NCBI GenBank assembly: GCA_019750135.1 | Contig: JAIEOV010000009.1 | Location: 276,398-340,397, forward strand | DNA length: 64,000 nt | Source: Reyranella sp. | GTDB lineage: Bacteria > Pseudomonadota > Alphaproteobacteria > Reyranellales > Reyranellaceae | Direction of reading: 5' to 3' | In this document: in pieces, positions 29,719 through 39,590 of the stretch | Layout: each line of letters starts with the position of its first letter | Position numbering within the stretch: the first letter of the stretch is position 1 | The notes under the pieces: generated by a model | What the model was told of the DNA's origin: nothing | Database searches by the model: none | What the model saw: only the letters and a program-made list of their open reading frames with translations | Translations under genes and position numbers: made by a program

Positions 29719-30714
29719 CTAGGAGTCGGCCGTGAAGCCGATCTCTTTCACGATCGGCCCCCAGCGGTCGTAGCTCTGCTTCAGGAGAACGGCGAGCTGG
29801 TCAGGCGTCGACGACGTGGCCTCCAGACCCATGACGGCGAGGCCGTCGATCACGTCCTTCTGCTCGAGCGCGGTCCGTAACGCCGTGTTGGCGCGCTGCA
29901 CCACCGGCGCGGGCGTGCCGCCCGGCGCGAAGAAGCCGAACCATTCGGAGAATACCAGGTCCTTATACCCCTGCTCGGCGAAGGTCGGCACGTTGGGTGC
30001 GAAGCGGCTGCGCTGGGCGCCCGACACGCCGAGGAAGCGCGCCTTGCCGGCGTTGACCTGCTGGATGAACTCGCCGACCGGCGCGGACACGGCCTGGATC
30101 TGGCCCGCCACCATGTCCTGCACGGCGGGCGCCGACCCGCGATAGGCGACATGCTTCAGCTCGACGCCGCCTGCTTTGCCGAGCAGCACGCCGATGAAGT
30201 GCGGCACGGCGCCGGCGCCCGGCGACCCGTAATTGGCCTTCTCGGGATTGGCCTTGCACCAGGCGAGGAAGGCCGGGATGTCCTTGATGCTGTCCGGCAC
30301 GGCCGGGCCGACGCAGAAGCCGAAATCGAAGGTGCAACCCAGGGTCACCGCGGTGACGTCGGTGAAGGCGTTGTAGGCCAGGTTCTTGTAGATGTGCGGA
30401 TAGATCATCAGCATCGAGGCCGGCGTCTGCAGCAGGACGCTGCCGTCGGTCGGCGCCCCCTTCATGGACTGCACGGCGATCTGGCCGCCGGCGCCCGGCT
30501 TGTTCTCGACCAGCGCGCTCTTGGTGAAGGCGCTGCCGCGCAGGTTCTCGGCGACGCGCCGGCAGAGCGTGTCGGAGGTGCCGCCCGGCGGGAAGCCGGT
30601 GACGATCTTGACGGCGTCGAGCGGACCGTTTTGCGCACCGGCGCGGCCCGCCAGGCCAAGTGCCGCAAGCGCAACACCGGACGCGCCGAGGAAATGACGG
30701 CGATTGACAGTCAT
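29719..30714 (-). CDS. Orphan Bug/TctC-family substrate-binding protein
   Basis: About 331 residues from ATG 30714; the track adds 49 unrelated residues. The signal has a twin-arginine-like start (NRRHFLGASGVALAALGLAG) with cleavage near AGAQ. The family block is VKIVTGFPPGGTSDTLCRR. Unlike the copy at 3836 it has no membrane-subunit genes beside it; such orphan binding proteins usually feed a shared TctAB carrier or act as sensors. Confidence 0.88.
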   Translation of the reverse strand: MTVNRRHFLGASGVALAALGLAGRAGAQNGPLDAVKIVTGFPPGGTSDTLCRRVAENLRGSAFTKSALVENKPGAGGQIAVQSMKGAPTDGSVLLQTPASMLMIYPHIYKNLAYNAFTDVTAVTLGCTFDFGFCVGPAVPDSIKDIPAFLAWCKANPEKANYGSPGAGAVPHFIGVLLGKAGGVELKHVAYRGSAPAVQDMVAGQIQAVSAPVGEFIQQVNAGKARFLGVSGAQRSRFAPNVPTFAEQGYKDLVFSEWFGFFAPGGTPAPVVQRANTALRTALEQKDVIDGLAVMGLEATSSTPDQLAVLLKQSYDRWGPIVKEIGFTADS

Positions 30715-30784
30715 AGGTGTAGTCCCCGATGGATCGTTTCCTGGTCGGACTGTCGTCCAATTGCATGGCAGCAGCAAGGCATCG

Positions 30785-31867
30785 TCACGGTTGTGGCCAG
30801 GCGATGTTGTCCAAAAGCCGGCGGCTGATGGCGTCGTGCCAGAACGGGCCGGGATGGCCATCGAAACCGATGATGTCGTCCTGGACGACGGAGTCGAATT
30901 CGCTGCGCACGGCGCCGATGACCTGGACCTTCGGGCTGACCTTGCGGCGCACCGGATTGTCGGGCGAGCCGGCGAAATGCAGCAGGTAGACCTTGGCCGG
31001 AGACCGCGCGGCGATCTGGTTGACCAGGGCTGCCGTGACGTCGGTCATATCCCGTTGCGACGGATCGGGACGGCGGCAGTAGTCGCCAAGCACGGCGCAA
31101 CGCTGATCGACGTACCCGATCGTCACGCCGCCACCTGCGGCCAACGCTGCCTTGGGCAGCTGGAAGGGCGGGATCGGCTGGTTGATGCGCTTCAGCCAGT
31201 TTTCGATTTCGAGCAGGCGCGAGGGCGCCTGGACATGGCGCACATCGAAGTAGTCGGCATAGCCCAGGATGACGATATCGTCGGGGCCGATCCCTTTCAG
31301 GCGTTCGAAGTTGAGCCAGGCCTGCGTCAGCGACCAGCCACCCAGCGCCACCAGACGCACGTTCCAGTCGGGCAGTGCCTGGTAGAGACGGCCGGCGAAG
31401 GTGAGCTCGTCGGGCACGCCGTTGCCGAACACCCAGCTGTCGCCGAAGATGTAGACGGTGGGCTTGCCCGGCCGCGGCGCGCCGACCCACCGCGTGCCGT
31501 CGGGGTTGATCGTCACCTTGTTGCGGAAGTACTCCCATTCGCCAAAGCCGTTCCGGCGGGCATAGGAATGAGTATAGACGCCGGGCGCGGCGCTGTAGCC
31601 CAGGACCGGATCGGCGCGGAAGAAGGGCGACGGCGAGCTCTGCTCCAGCACCATGTCGGGCTCGCTCAAGCCCACCAGCCGGCCGAACCGCCGCGCCAGG
31701 TTGACGATGGACAGGTAGCTGGTGTCGTAGGTCTCGAAGTTCTGCTGGTGGGTGGCGCGGTAGTAGCCCAGCATCATCCACGACGCGCCGATCTCGAGGA
31801 CCACCAGCGCGACCAGCACGGTGGCTGCGGAATAGAGGACAGACCGGAGCCGCGAGCGTGTTTTCAT
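30785..31867 (-). CDS. Membrane-anchored SGNH-hydrolase-like protein
   Basis: About 360 residues from ATG 31867. One N-terminal helix (SVLYSAATVLVALVVLEIG) anchors a periplasmic SGNH domain. Block I is IFGDSWVFGNG with the nucleophile Ser, and the C-terminal catalytic pair sits in FDGHPGPFWHDAIS. The family removes or transfers acyl groups on glycans and lipids. The gene is the last core gene before the tRNA-Arg insertion point. Confidence 0.75.
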   Translation of the reverse strand: MKTRSRLRSVLYSAATVLVALVVLEIGASWMMLGYYRATHQQNFETYDTSYLSIVNLARRFGRLVGLSEPDMVLEQSSPSPFFRADPVLGYSAAPGVYTHSYARRNGFGEWEYFRNKVTINPDGTRWVGAPRPGKPTVYIFGDSWVFGNGVPDELTFAGRLYQALPDWNVRLVALGGWSLTQAWLNFERLKGIGPDDIVILGYADYFDVRHVQAPSRLLEIENWLKRINQPIPPFQLPKAALAAGGGVTIGYVDQRCAVLGDYCRRPDPSQRDMTDVTAALVNQIAARSPAKVYLLHFAGSPDNPVRRKVSPKVQVIGAVRSEFDSVVQDDIIGFDGHPGPFWHDAISRRLLDNIAWPQP

Positions 31868-31988
31868 CGATCGACGGGTTGGTCCGGCGCGAGCATACGA
31901 AACTCTACGGAACCGGCGGTTGCCGGTCCACGGCGGCGGGCGGCCGCGCATTGCGTCGCCCAGCCCCCTCCGCTATGTTCCGCGCGCC

Positions 31989-33667
<1,679 letters not shown>

Positions 33668-33688
33668 GGCAGAGGTCTCCTCGTCAGG

Positions 33689-33913
33689 TCATCGGCGCGG
33701 TCCGAAGAGCTCGTCAAACAGGTCCCCGAACCACGCCTCGAACACGTCCACCTCGGCATCCGTGACGGGGACGTGCTCTGGCCAATCGTCGGTGACGGTC
33801 CAGGCGGCAAGGTCATGCCTGGGCGGGCGGCCCGGAAAAGGCCACGGCTCGCCGAGGAGCTGGTGAAGCTGGTCGGACGCCGAAAGCTGATGCTTGCGAG
33901 AGGCGCGAGGCAT
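33689..33913 (-). CDS. Small hypothetical protein upstream of the recombinase
   Basis: 74 residues, ending 21 bases before the recombinase start on the same strand. Basic N-terminus (MPRASRKHQL), then Trp/Pro-rich and acidic C-terminal half (DAEVDVFEAWFGDLFDELFG). I know no family. The position suggests an accessory of the integration module; it may also be a shadow frame. Confidence 0.45.
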   Translation of the reverse strand: MPRASRKHQLSASDQLHQLLGEPWPFPGRPPRHDLAAWTVTDDWPEHVPVTDAEVDVFEAWFGDLFDELFGPRR

Positions 33914-34043
33914 TCAGCCAGGATCGAAGCCGGCATTAGCGGGTGCAACCGACCGCCTCTGCGCCACGGCCCTCTGCGTAGCGTCGGGTCAAACAACAGG
34001 GCAAGGGCGGCTCCCGGAAGCGCTGGCGTTGCGACGGCAGGCA

Positions 34044-34151
34044 TTACGCGGCAGCCCTGAGCGGCCGGGCCCGTTCGATGCGCAGTCGCTCCTTGGGACT
34101 GTGCATCGCCTCCCAAAGATCGCTGCGCCGCTGCACATTCAGCCAGAATGT
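34044..34151 (-). pseudogene. Relic of a HigA-like antitoxin C-terminus
   Basis: A frame too short for the ORF track encodes FWLNVQRRSDLWEAMHSP and continues to a basic end before a TAA at 34044-34046. This is the C-terminal tail typical of HigA-type XRE antitoxins of addiction modules. There is no start, no helix-turn-helix and no HigB toxin. It begins just beyond the AbiEii stop, so it looks like a scar from an earlier toxin-antitoxin module. Confidence 0.55.
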
Positions 34152-34159
34152 CCGGGCTG

Positions 34160-35632
34160 TTACCGCGTTTCAACCAAGTACCCCATACTTCCTGCGCAAT
34201 CCCAGCCGCCTGGCGTCTTGTGCGCCCGCAACGTACTGTCCTGGGTCTTGCGCGAGAATTTCTTCGAGCAATACGGGCATTGATAGACATAGGTCGGTCC
34301 AAAACTTGTCGTCCGTGAAGGCCGACCGATGCCGCCGCCGAGACCACGCCCCAATCTCCGGCCCAGCCCGCCATCGAAACTTGAACCGAAGCCAACGGAT
34401 GATGACGAACCGCGCGAGGTCGCCGGGATCGATTGCGAACCGCTCGGTGTGAGCTCGATGGCGTATCTCGGCGAGAAGACGCGCGACGTGGACCGCGCGT
34501 TTCCGATGCGATCTGTTCGATAGGTGCGGTGGTCATTGCGCTCCATGTCGAACGCATGCAAGACGACTTGACCGGCTTGTGTCTGGCGCAGCGAGTAGGC
34601 TTCGATCTCCCGTGTCGTGCGCTCGCCGTTTGCCTTCTCGTAGTCAATTTCGACGGTGAGGCGGTTGGCAGCGGCAAAGCGTATGATTTCGACCGCGGAG
34701 GAAACCAGCCCCAGTCCCGACAATGTGCCGAGCGGCTGGCGCAGAACAACGTCACCTTCTGCCAGCGGGAACGCTGCCGGCATGACAGGCCGCAGGCCTC
34801 CGGCCAGCCAGGCGAAGAATTCCGGTAAAGCATCCCAGAAGGCTTGCAGCGGCGGGAGCGCCGGGAGCTGATGCGCGAGCATCGTCTGCCAGTCACCCGA
34901 CAGCTCTTCATAGAATGCCCTGATTGAATCGACTGTCGGCAACTGGATGCCTTTGTAGTCGCACTTGCGGCGCAGGACCCCGAGGATGGCATCGGGCGTC
35001 GGCTGGAAGTCGCCGTGACGAAACAGATTGATGACATCATAGAGGTCGCGCGGACGCGCGCGTTCGCCCAGCGCCCTCACCTTTTCGCCAAAAACCTCTT
35101 CGTAGGCATAGCACCGCGCGTGAATGCCGCCGTCCGGCTGATCGGAATACGGGTGCACGACAGGACGTTCGACCGGCGGCATGGCGATCACTTCGTCCGT
35201 CGTCAGGTCGAGCTTGATGCGCGGAAGGTCGCCGCCTCTGGGCGCGATCGGACCGCGATAGTAGATGCGGCCTTCGGCCGCCAGCTTGTTGCGGCGGTTC
35301 TTGAACACGTCGAACCGTAATCTGTCGGCGGGTATCTCAATGCCTGAGTGCTCGTATATCCACCCTGAGATGTCACCGAACACGCGGGCAAGGAAAGCAG
35401 CGTCGAGATGCGCGTCGCTGGTGATCGTGAAGTCGAGGTCTTCGGAGAAGCGGTAGGTTTCGAAGTAGCACTTCTTGAGACAGGTGCCGCCCTTGAATAC
35501 CCAATGCTCACCGAGTTCCGCATTGGCATGGATGCCTGCCAGCAACCATCCCAGCACGTAATCCTTTTCGACGACTTGAGGCTGCAGACCGAGATTTTGG
35601 GCAAGCTCCATGAGTTCGCGGCGTTCGATCAT
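34160..35632 (-). CDS. abiEii: AbiEii-type nucleotidyltransferase toxin fused to WYL and zinc-finger domains
   Basis: 490 residues from ATG 35632, whose first bases overlap the antitoxin stop (ATGA). The N-terminal nucleotidyltransferase (about 1-260) has the AbiEii motifs FKGGTCLKKCYFETYRFSEDLDF, RIKLDLTTDE and the GEKVRALGERARPRDLYDV block. The C-terminal third adds a WYL-like domain (about 320-400: VEIDYEKANGERTTREIEAY, later RTYRTDRIGNA and FSPRY), a Gly/Arg/Ser linker, and a CPYC zinc-finger with a later His and Cys. Ordinary AbiEii toxins are about 300 residues and lack these. The fusion suggests a ligand- or nucleic-acid-sensing toxin. Confidence 0.85.
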   Translation of the reverse strand: MIERRELMELAQNLGLQPQVVEKDYVLGWLLAGIHANAELGEHWVFKGGTCLKKCYFETYRFSEDLDFTITSDAHLDAAFLARVFGDISGWIYEHSGIEIPADRLRFDVFKNRRNKLAAEGRIYYRGPIAPRGGDLPRIKLDLTTDEVIAMPPVERPVVHPYSDQPDGGIHARCYAYEEVFGEKVRALGERARPRDLYDVINLFRHGDFQPTPDAILGVLRRKCDYKGIQLPTVDSIRAFYEELSGDWQTMLAHQLPALPPLQAFWDALPEFFAWLAGGLRPVMPAAFPLAEGDVVLRQPLGTLSGLGLVSSAVEIIRFAAANRLTVEIDYEKANGERTTREIEAYSLRQTQAGQVVLHAFDMERNDHRTYRTDRIGNARSTSRVFSPRYAIELTPSGSQSIPATSRGSSSSVGFGSSFDGGLGRRLGRGLGGGIGRPSRTTSFGPTYVYQCPYCSKKFSRKTQDSTLRAHKTPGGWDCAGSMGYLVETR

Positions 35633-36462
35633 GAAGGCCGCTCCGTCCTGGCCCGCCGCGCCTGCGACCATGTTTCTGGAATCCAGAGACGCCACCCGCG
35701 GACGAGCCGGGGCGATTTTATGGTCGGATCAAGCTTGGCATTGCCCTGCGTCATTAGTTCACGACAAGCATCGACCAATAATTTCTGTTCTGGCATTGTC
35801 TCCGCGAGAAATCCCATGCGCTTGAACACTGCGCCGTTGCCGAGTTTGTCGGCATAGGCAATCAGCGTCTCAGCATTGGCGTCCTTGTGCTTGAAATACG
35901 CTTCGAAGCAATCCGCCACATGCCGGATGCCGCCGCCCGCGGCGGGGTCGGCCAGCATGTCGATCGTTGTCCGATGCACATCAGAAATCTGGACCTTGGT
36001 TTGGCCGCGCCAGATGCTGCGTGTGCCAAAGAATGCCTCAGGGCGAATGTGCCGGAGCAAAAAGGTGATGCCGTGGACTTCGTGTTTGCGCGATCTGATC
36101 GCCTTGGTCGTGAAGACGAGCGTGTCGCGGAAAAGCTGTTCGGTGAGGTCCCAATGTTCGGCGGCGCTCCAGCCGCCCACATAGGCCGTGCCGAAAAGGG
36201 ACGGCACGAGTATCCATGGATCTTCGAGTACCTGTTCAGTCGCACGGGCGTCGAGCGGGATCGCGACATAGAGGCCGTGGCCGACACGCTGCAGCCAGCG
36301 CTGCGCGTGCCACCGCGCGAGCATCTTGGATGCGCCCTTCCGGTCCATCCGCAGTGCTCTCATAGCGTCTTCGACCCTCACGAGGTGCCCCGCCTGGCCC
36401 AGGACGGCGGCCAAGCGGGCGCGAGGGCCCCTCTGGCCGGTTTGATATAGCTCGGCTGCCAT
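35629..36462 (-). CDS. abiEi: AbiEi-type antitoxin/transcriptional repressor
   Basis: 277 residues. An N-terminal winged helix (DAMRALRMDRKGASKMLARW, then WLQRVGHGLYVAIP) is followed by the AbiEi C-terminal antitoxin domain (YVGGWSAAEHWDLTEQLFRDTLVFT and later IDMLADPAAGGG). In AbiE type IV systems this protein represses the operon and neutralises the toxin without direct binding. It lies directly upstream of abiEii with a four-base overlap, and its promoter holds a long inverted repeat. Confidence 0.88.
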   Translation of the reverse strand: MAAELYQTGQRGPRARLAAVLGQAGHLVRVEDAMRALRMDRKGASKMLARWHAQRWLQRVGHGLYVAIPLDARATEQVLEDPWILVPSLFGTAYVGGWSAAEHWDLTEQLFRDTLVFTTKAIRSRKHEVHGITFLLRHIRPEAFFGTRSIWRGQTKVQISDVHRTTIDMLADPAAGGGIRHVADCFEAYFKHKDANAETLIAYADKLGNGAVFKRMGFLAETMPEQKLLVDACRELMTQGNAKLDPTIKSPRLVRGWRLWIPETWSQARRARTERPS

Positions 36463-36542
36463 TGTTCTCTAATAACGTGAATTCCTTCATTCTAACTATA
36501 CCGTATGAACGCAGGGGTTGTGCACAATATTATATTCCAAGC

Positions 36543-36573
36543 GTTCAAATTCACGTAATTCGTGAACTTGAAC
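36543..36573. promoter_or_regulatory. Candidate AbiEi operator (13-bp inverted repeat)
   Basis: Arms GTTCAAATTCACG and CGTGAACTTGAAC, separated by TAATT, are symmetric with one mismatch. The element lies about 80 bases upstream of abiEi in an A/T-rich gap (36463-36741) that contrasts with the GC-rich surroundings. Further half-sites (AACGTGAATTC near the start, GTTCGAA just beyond) fit cooperative repression. AbiEi proteins are known to bind inverted repeats in their own promoters. Confidence 0.6.
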
Positions 36574-36741
36574 GTTCGAATTATATCATAAAAAGACGAA
36601 CGATTTCAATGAGTTGACCGCCTAGCCGTCGCGGGCAATCCGGCGCCACGGCGACCGCCATTTCTCGGGAGCGGCTAGATCCCCAACATCTCTGCTCGCC
36701 AGGTCGCACGTCCTGTGCCCGCTACGCCGATCCCTCTTGGC

Positions 36742-38730
36742 TTATAACCCCAACCCCCGGCTTCGCCCGAACGACCAATCCACATCGCCGCTGGGCATGG
36801 CGACGCCGGAGACGGGGCGGCCGATATGCTGTTCGAGCGCGGGCCGCCACGGAACGAGGCTGAAGCCGAGGCCGTCATCGATCATGGCGAACCGGCCGCT
36901 GGCAAGCTGGGTTGAGCCGACAAGCTGGCCCACGACGTGATTGCCAGGAATGGCGGGCCGCCATTCCCGCCCCCGCTCGGCGGCGAGCGCCTTGCCGGCG
37001 CGCTCGATGTCGCGGATCTCAAGCCGCTGGACCAGGTCTTTGGGAGCCCGGATCCGGCCGCCGCCAAGGTCCGTGGCATAGCCCTTACCGGCAAGCCATT
37101 GCCGACGTCTGGCTAACGCCGTGCTCACTTCCTGGCCGAAGCCCTCGTCCGCCAGAGCGGTGCGCTGCCGGGACACCAGCTCGCGGTCTGACCGCGCGGG
37201 TAGGTCGGTCGGGATACGCCACCGGTCCACGTCGATCCGCTCGACATGGCCCGCCCGGCGCAACGCCTCCAGGCGCCGAACATGGGATCGGACGTAGGCC
37301 GCGGGATCGCCACCCAGGCGCTCGATGGCGCCGACGGCCTGCTCCAGATGCTCGGATGGGCGATAGATGCCTTCCTTTCCGGCCATGGCCAGGATGTTGC
37401 GGTCCGAGGCGCGCGAGCCAGCAGGCGCCGCGCCGGCTGCCACGCCCCGCTGGACCTCCTCGGCTCGGGCCGGGTCCATCTCGAGGTGATGGACACGCCC
37501 GTCCACGCCGTCGATGACGAGCCGCACCCGCTCGCCCATCTCGTCGCCGCCCAGGCCCTTGTCGAGCACCCGGCCGACGATGGACTCCGTTGGCTCTCGC
37601 CCGTGGAGGACGTAGCGCCCGATAGCCCGTTGCTCAGCTAGGCCCTCGCGATCGAGCGCCCGGTGCATGGCCTTGATGAGGTCGCCGCGCTCGCCCATCT
37701 CCCACAAGGCGGGCTCGGCCTGGGGCGACACCGTCCAGCGGCCGGTTTCGACTTCAGTGGCGAGGCCCATGCGCTCCAACTTGCGCGCCCGCTGGATCAG
37801 CAGGGCCCGGTTCTGCCAGAGGCTGTCCAGCATGTCCCTGTCTGGCCGCAGGTCGGCGAACTCGTTGCGGCTCCGCTGCTCAGCGATCAGCATGCGGTCC
37901 AACCGCGTGAAGCGATCGGCATCGACCTCCCGGTCCAAGCTGCGCGTGACCTCCTGCTCGGCCTGCCGGCCGAGCTCTTGGGTGACGACATCGCTCGCCG
38001 CTCCCGGATGCCGTGGGCGATGTAGTCGCCGGCGATGTTGAGGGTCTTGCCGTCGTCGGTCATGGAGAATGATGTGGGTGTGGGGATGACCGGTGTTGTG
38101 GTGATCGACCGCGATCCAGTCGCGCCTGGTGCCGAGATCGGCTTCCATCTGCCTCATCAGATCGCGCGTTGTGGCGCGCGGATCGGAGACTTCGACGCCG
38201 TCCTCCGCCAACACGATGAAGCGGAACTGGTGACGGTCTTCACGGCCACGTTAGACGAAGGCTCGGCCATCCTTTAGATCGCGTTCAGCCGAGTAGACTC
38301 CCTTTTCGCCGTCCTTCGTCACGCTGTCGCGTTGGAGATAGCGCAGGTGCGCGTCTACCGCCTTGGCGCTGACGAAAGCACGCCCGCGCGCTGCCCCATC
38401 TTGGGGGTTGAGCTTCACGACCCGGGCCTTGACCGCGACGCGCCGCGACCACGTACGGACCGCTCCGTCCCGGCTCCAGGGGCTCCGATTCTTCAGCGCC
38501 ACCGCCACCGCCGCGCCACGACCACGCGCATTGAACCGGCCGCTTCCCTTCCCGGTCCCGTTCAGGCGGGTGGGGTCGCCGCCGGCCCGGCGAATAGCCT
38601 GCTGGATCTGTCCCGTGAAGCTGGTCGGACGGGCGCGGACCCCACGCGCGCGGCGTCCGCCAAGTCGCTCACTACTCAGATCGCGGATCTTGCCGGGACG
38701 GAGTCGAAAGTCATCGTCATCGCGTGCCAT
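36742..38730 (-). pseudogene. Relaxase (RlxS/DUF3363 type), inactivated
   Basis: Mobilisation relaxase in one frame from ATG 38730 (MARDDDDF) to the DUF3363 C-terminus, but interrupted. A TAA follows AERDLKDGRAFV where the other copy reads LDRGRED. Further on, a five-base and a one-base deletion scramble about 25 residues after the metal motif HHNTGHPHTHI before the frame is restored (VVTQELGR). The track shows it as two ORFs, 38251-38931 and 36742-38214. The intact-looking N-terminus at 57145-57925 makes these lesions clear. The gene cannot make a full relaxase. Confidence 0.85.
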
Positions 38731-38812
38731 GGCATGACGATGGAAGCCGCGCGAAAGCCCGCAAAAGGCTGACTGCACGCGCCGTCGTGCAGAGTGACGT
38801 TGCCCCCAACTT

Positions 38813-38990
38813 TTATCCAGGTGCAACTGGAGTCTGGCGCTGCTCGGTTTGGTCGGTGGTAAGGGGCCAAGGCGCGAAGCCTTTCGCGAGCGCAGCGCCT
38901 TGGCCCCGTTGCGTCGAGAGCTGCTCGGCATAGGCGGCGGGCGTCAGCCAGCCGATGCGCGAATGGGGGCGCACGGTGTTGTACAACAGG
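38813..38990 (-). mobile_element. IS3-family transposase (OrfB) C-terminal relic
   Basis: Reads LYNTVRPHSRIGWLTPAAYA and on to a Gly/Ala end, the last part of an IS3/IS407-group integrase-type transposase. The GGATAAAAGTTGGGGGCAAC sequence just beyond its stop looks like the element's terminal repeat. The rest of the transposase is missing. It cuts the 5' end of the plus-strand fragment at 39017. Confidence 0.75.
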
Positions 38991-39016
38991 GTTTTGAGAA
39001 CGCCCACGGGACTGGC

Positions 39017-39345
39017 TTTCGTGAGCTTTTGTATCGATGGCATCCGTGGTTTGGTCTTCGCGTTTGCATCCATGGGACGATCGACAAGGCCGGTGGTGTT
39101 GTTTTCCGTTGCACGCTGAGCGGGTCTGACGCGGATCGCTGGCTGGAGGTCCCAGCGTGGATGTTCGATCACACCGCTTGCGCGGGCCGGGCGACGCTTT
39201 CGACGAGCCCATTTGTCGACATGGCGGCGCTGTCGGCCTTGGGGAAGCTTCTGGCGGATCTGCTCAAGGCGCGCCCTGCATCATCGAATGCGCCGCTTTC
39301 CGGCGCATCATGTGCCTCTCGCGAGCAGAATCGGGGAGAGGCCCA
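39017..39345 (+). pseudogene. 5'-truncated conserved hypothetical gene upstream of a recombinase
   Basis: The frame reads ELLYRWHPWFGLRVCIHG, then DRWLEVPAWMFDHTACAG, a conserved small protein I associate with serine-recombinase cassettes in alphaproteobacteria. No start codon remains because the IS3 relic abuts it. The frame stays open to 39583, but beyond about 39345 it overlaps a better small gene, so the true end is uncertain. Confidence 0.5.
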
Positions 39346-39590
39346 TGTCAGGGAAGACAGCATCCTGCCGGGCGGCGGCACGGCAGAGCCGGACCAAGTA
39401 CGGTCGGCGGCGCAAGCCAGAGCAGATGGATCTGTTCGGAAGCGGCCAGTCCAGCGTCGTGATCGGCGCGCCGGCGTGGCCGGAACTGCCGGCGGAGACG
39501 CAGCGTGCGCTGATCAGGCTGATGGCGCAGCTGCTTCTGGAACATGCGGACGAGAGCCCAGCCATGACGGGGGCCGGTCATGATCTCTGA
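39345..39590 (+). CDS. Small hypothetical protein preceding the recombinase
   Basis: 81 residues from ATG 39345 (GGGGAGAG upstream). Basic start (MSGKTASCRAAARQSRTKYG), then PAWPELPAETQRALIRLMAQ and the end ESPAMTGAGHDL. Short proteins with this ending often precede large serine recombinases; here the stop overlaps the recombinase start by 11 bases. Function unknown, possibly a directionality or accessory factor. Confidence 0.6.
   Translation: MSGKTASCRAAARQSRTKYGRRRKPEQMDLFGSGQSSVVIGAPAWPELPAETQRALIRLMAQLLLEHADESPAMTGAGHDL

Noticed and set aside
38849-39583. Full 244-residue plus-strand ORF as one gene
   Set aside because: The first 56 codons are antisense of the IS3 relic and the last part overlaps a better small gene; only the middle looks conserved.
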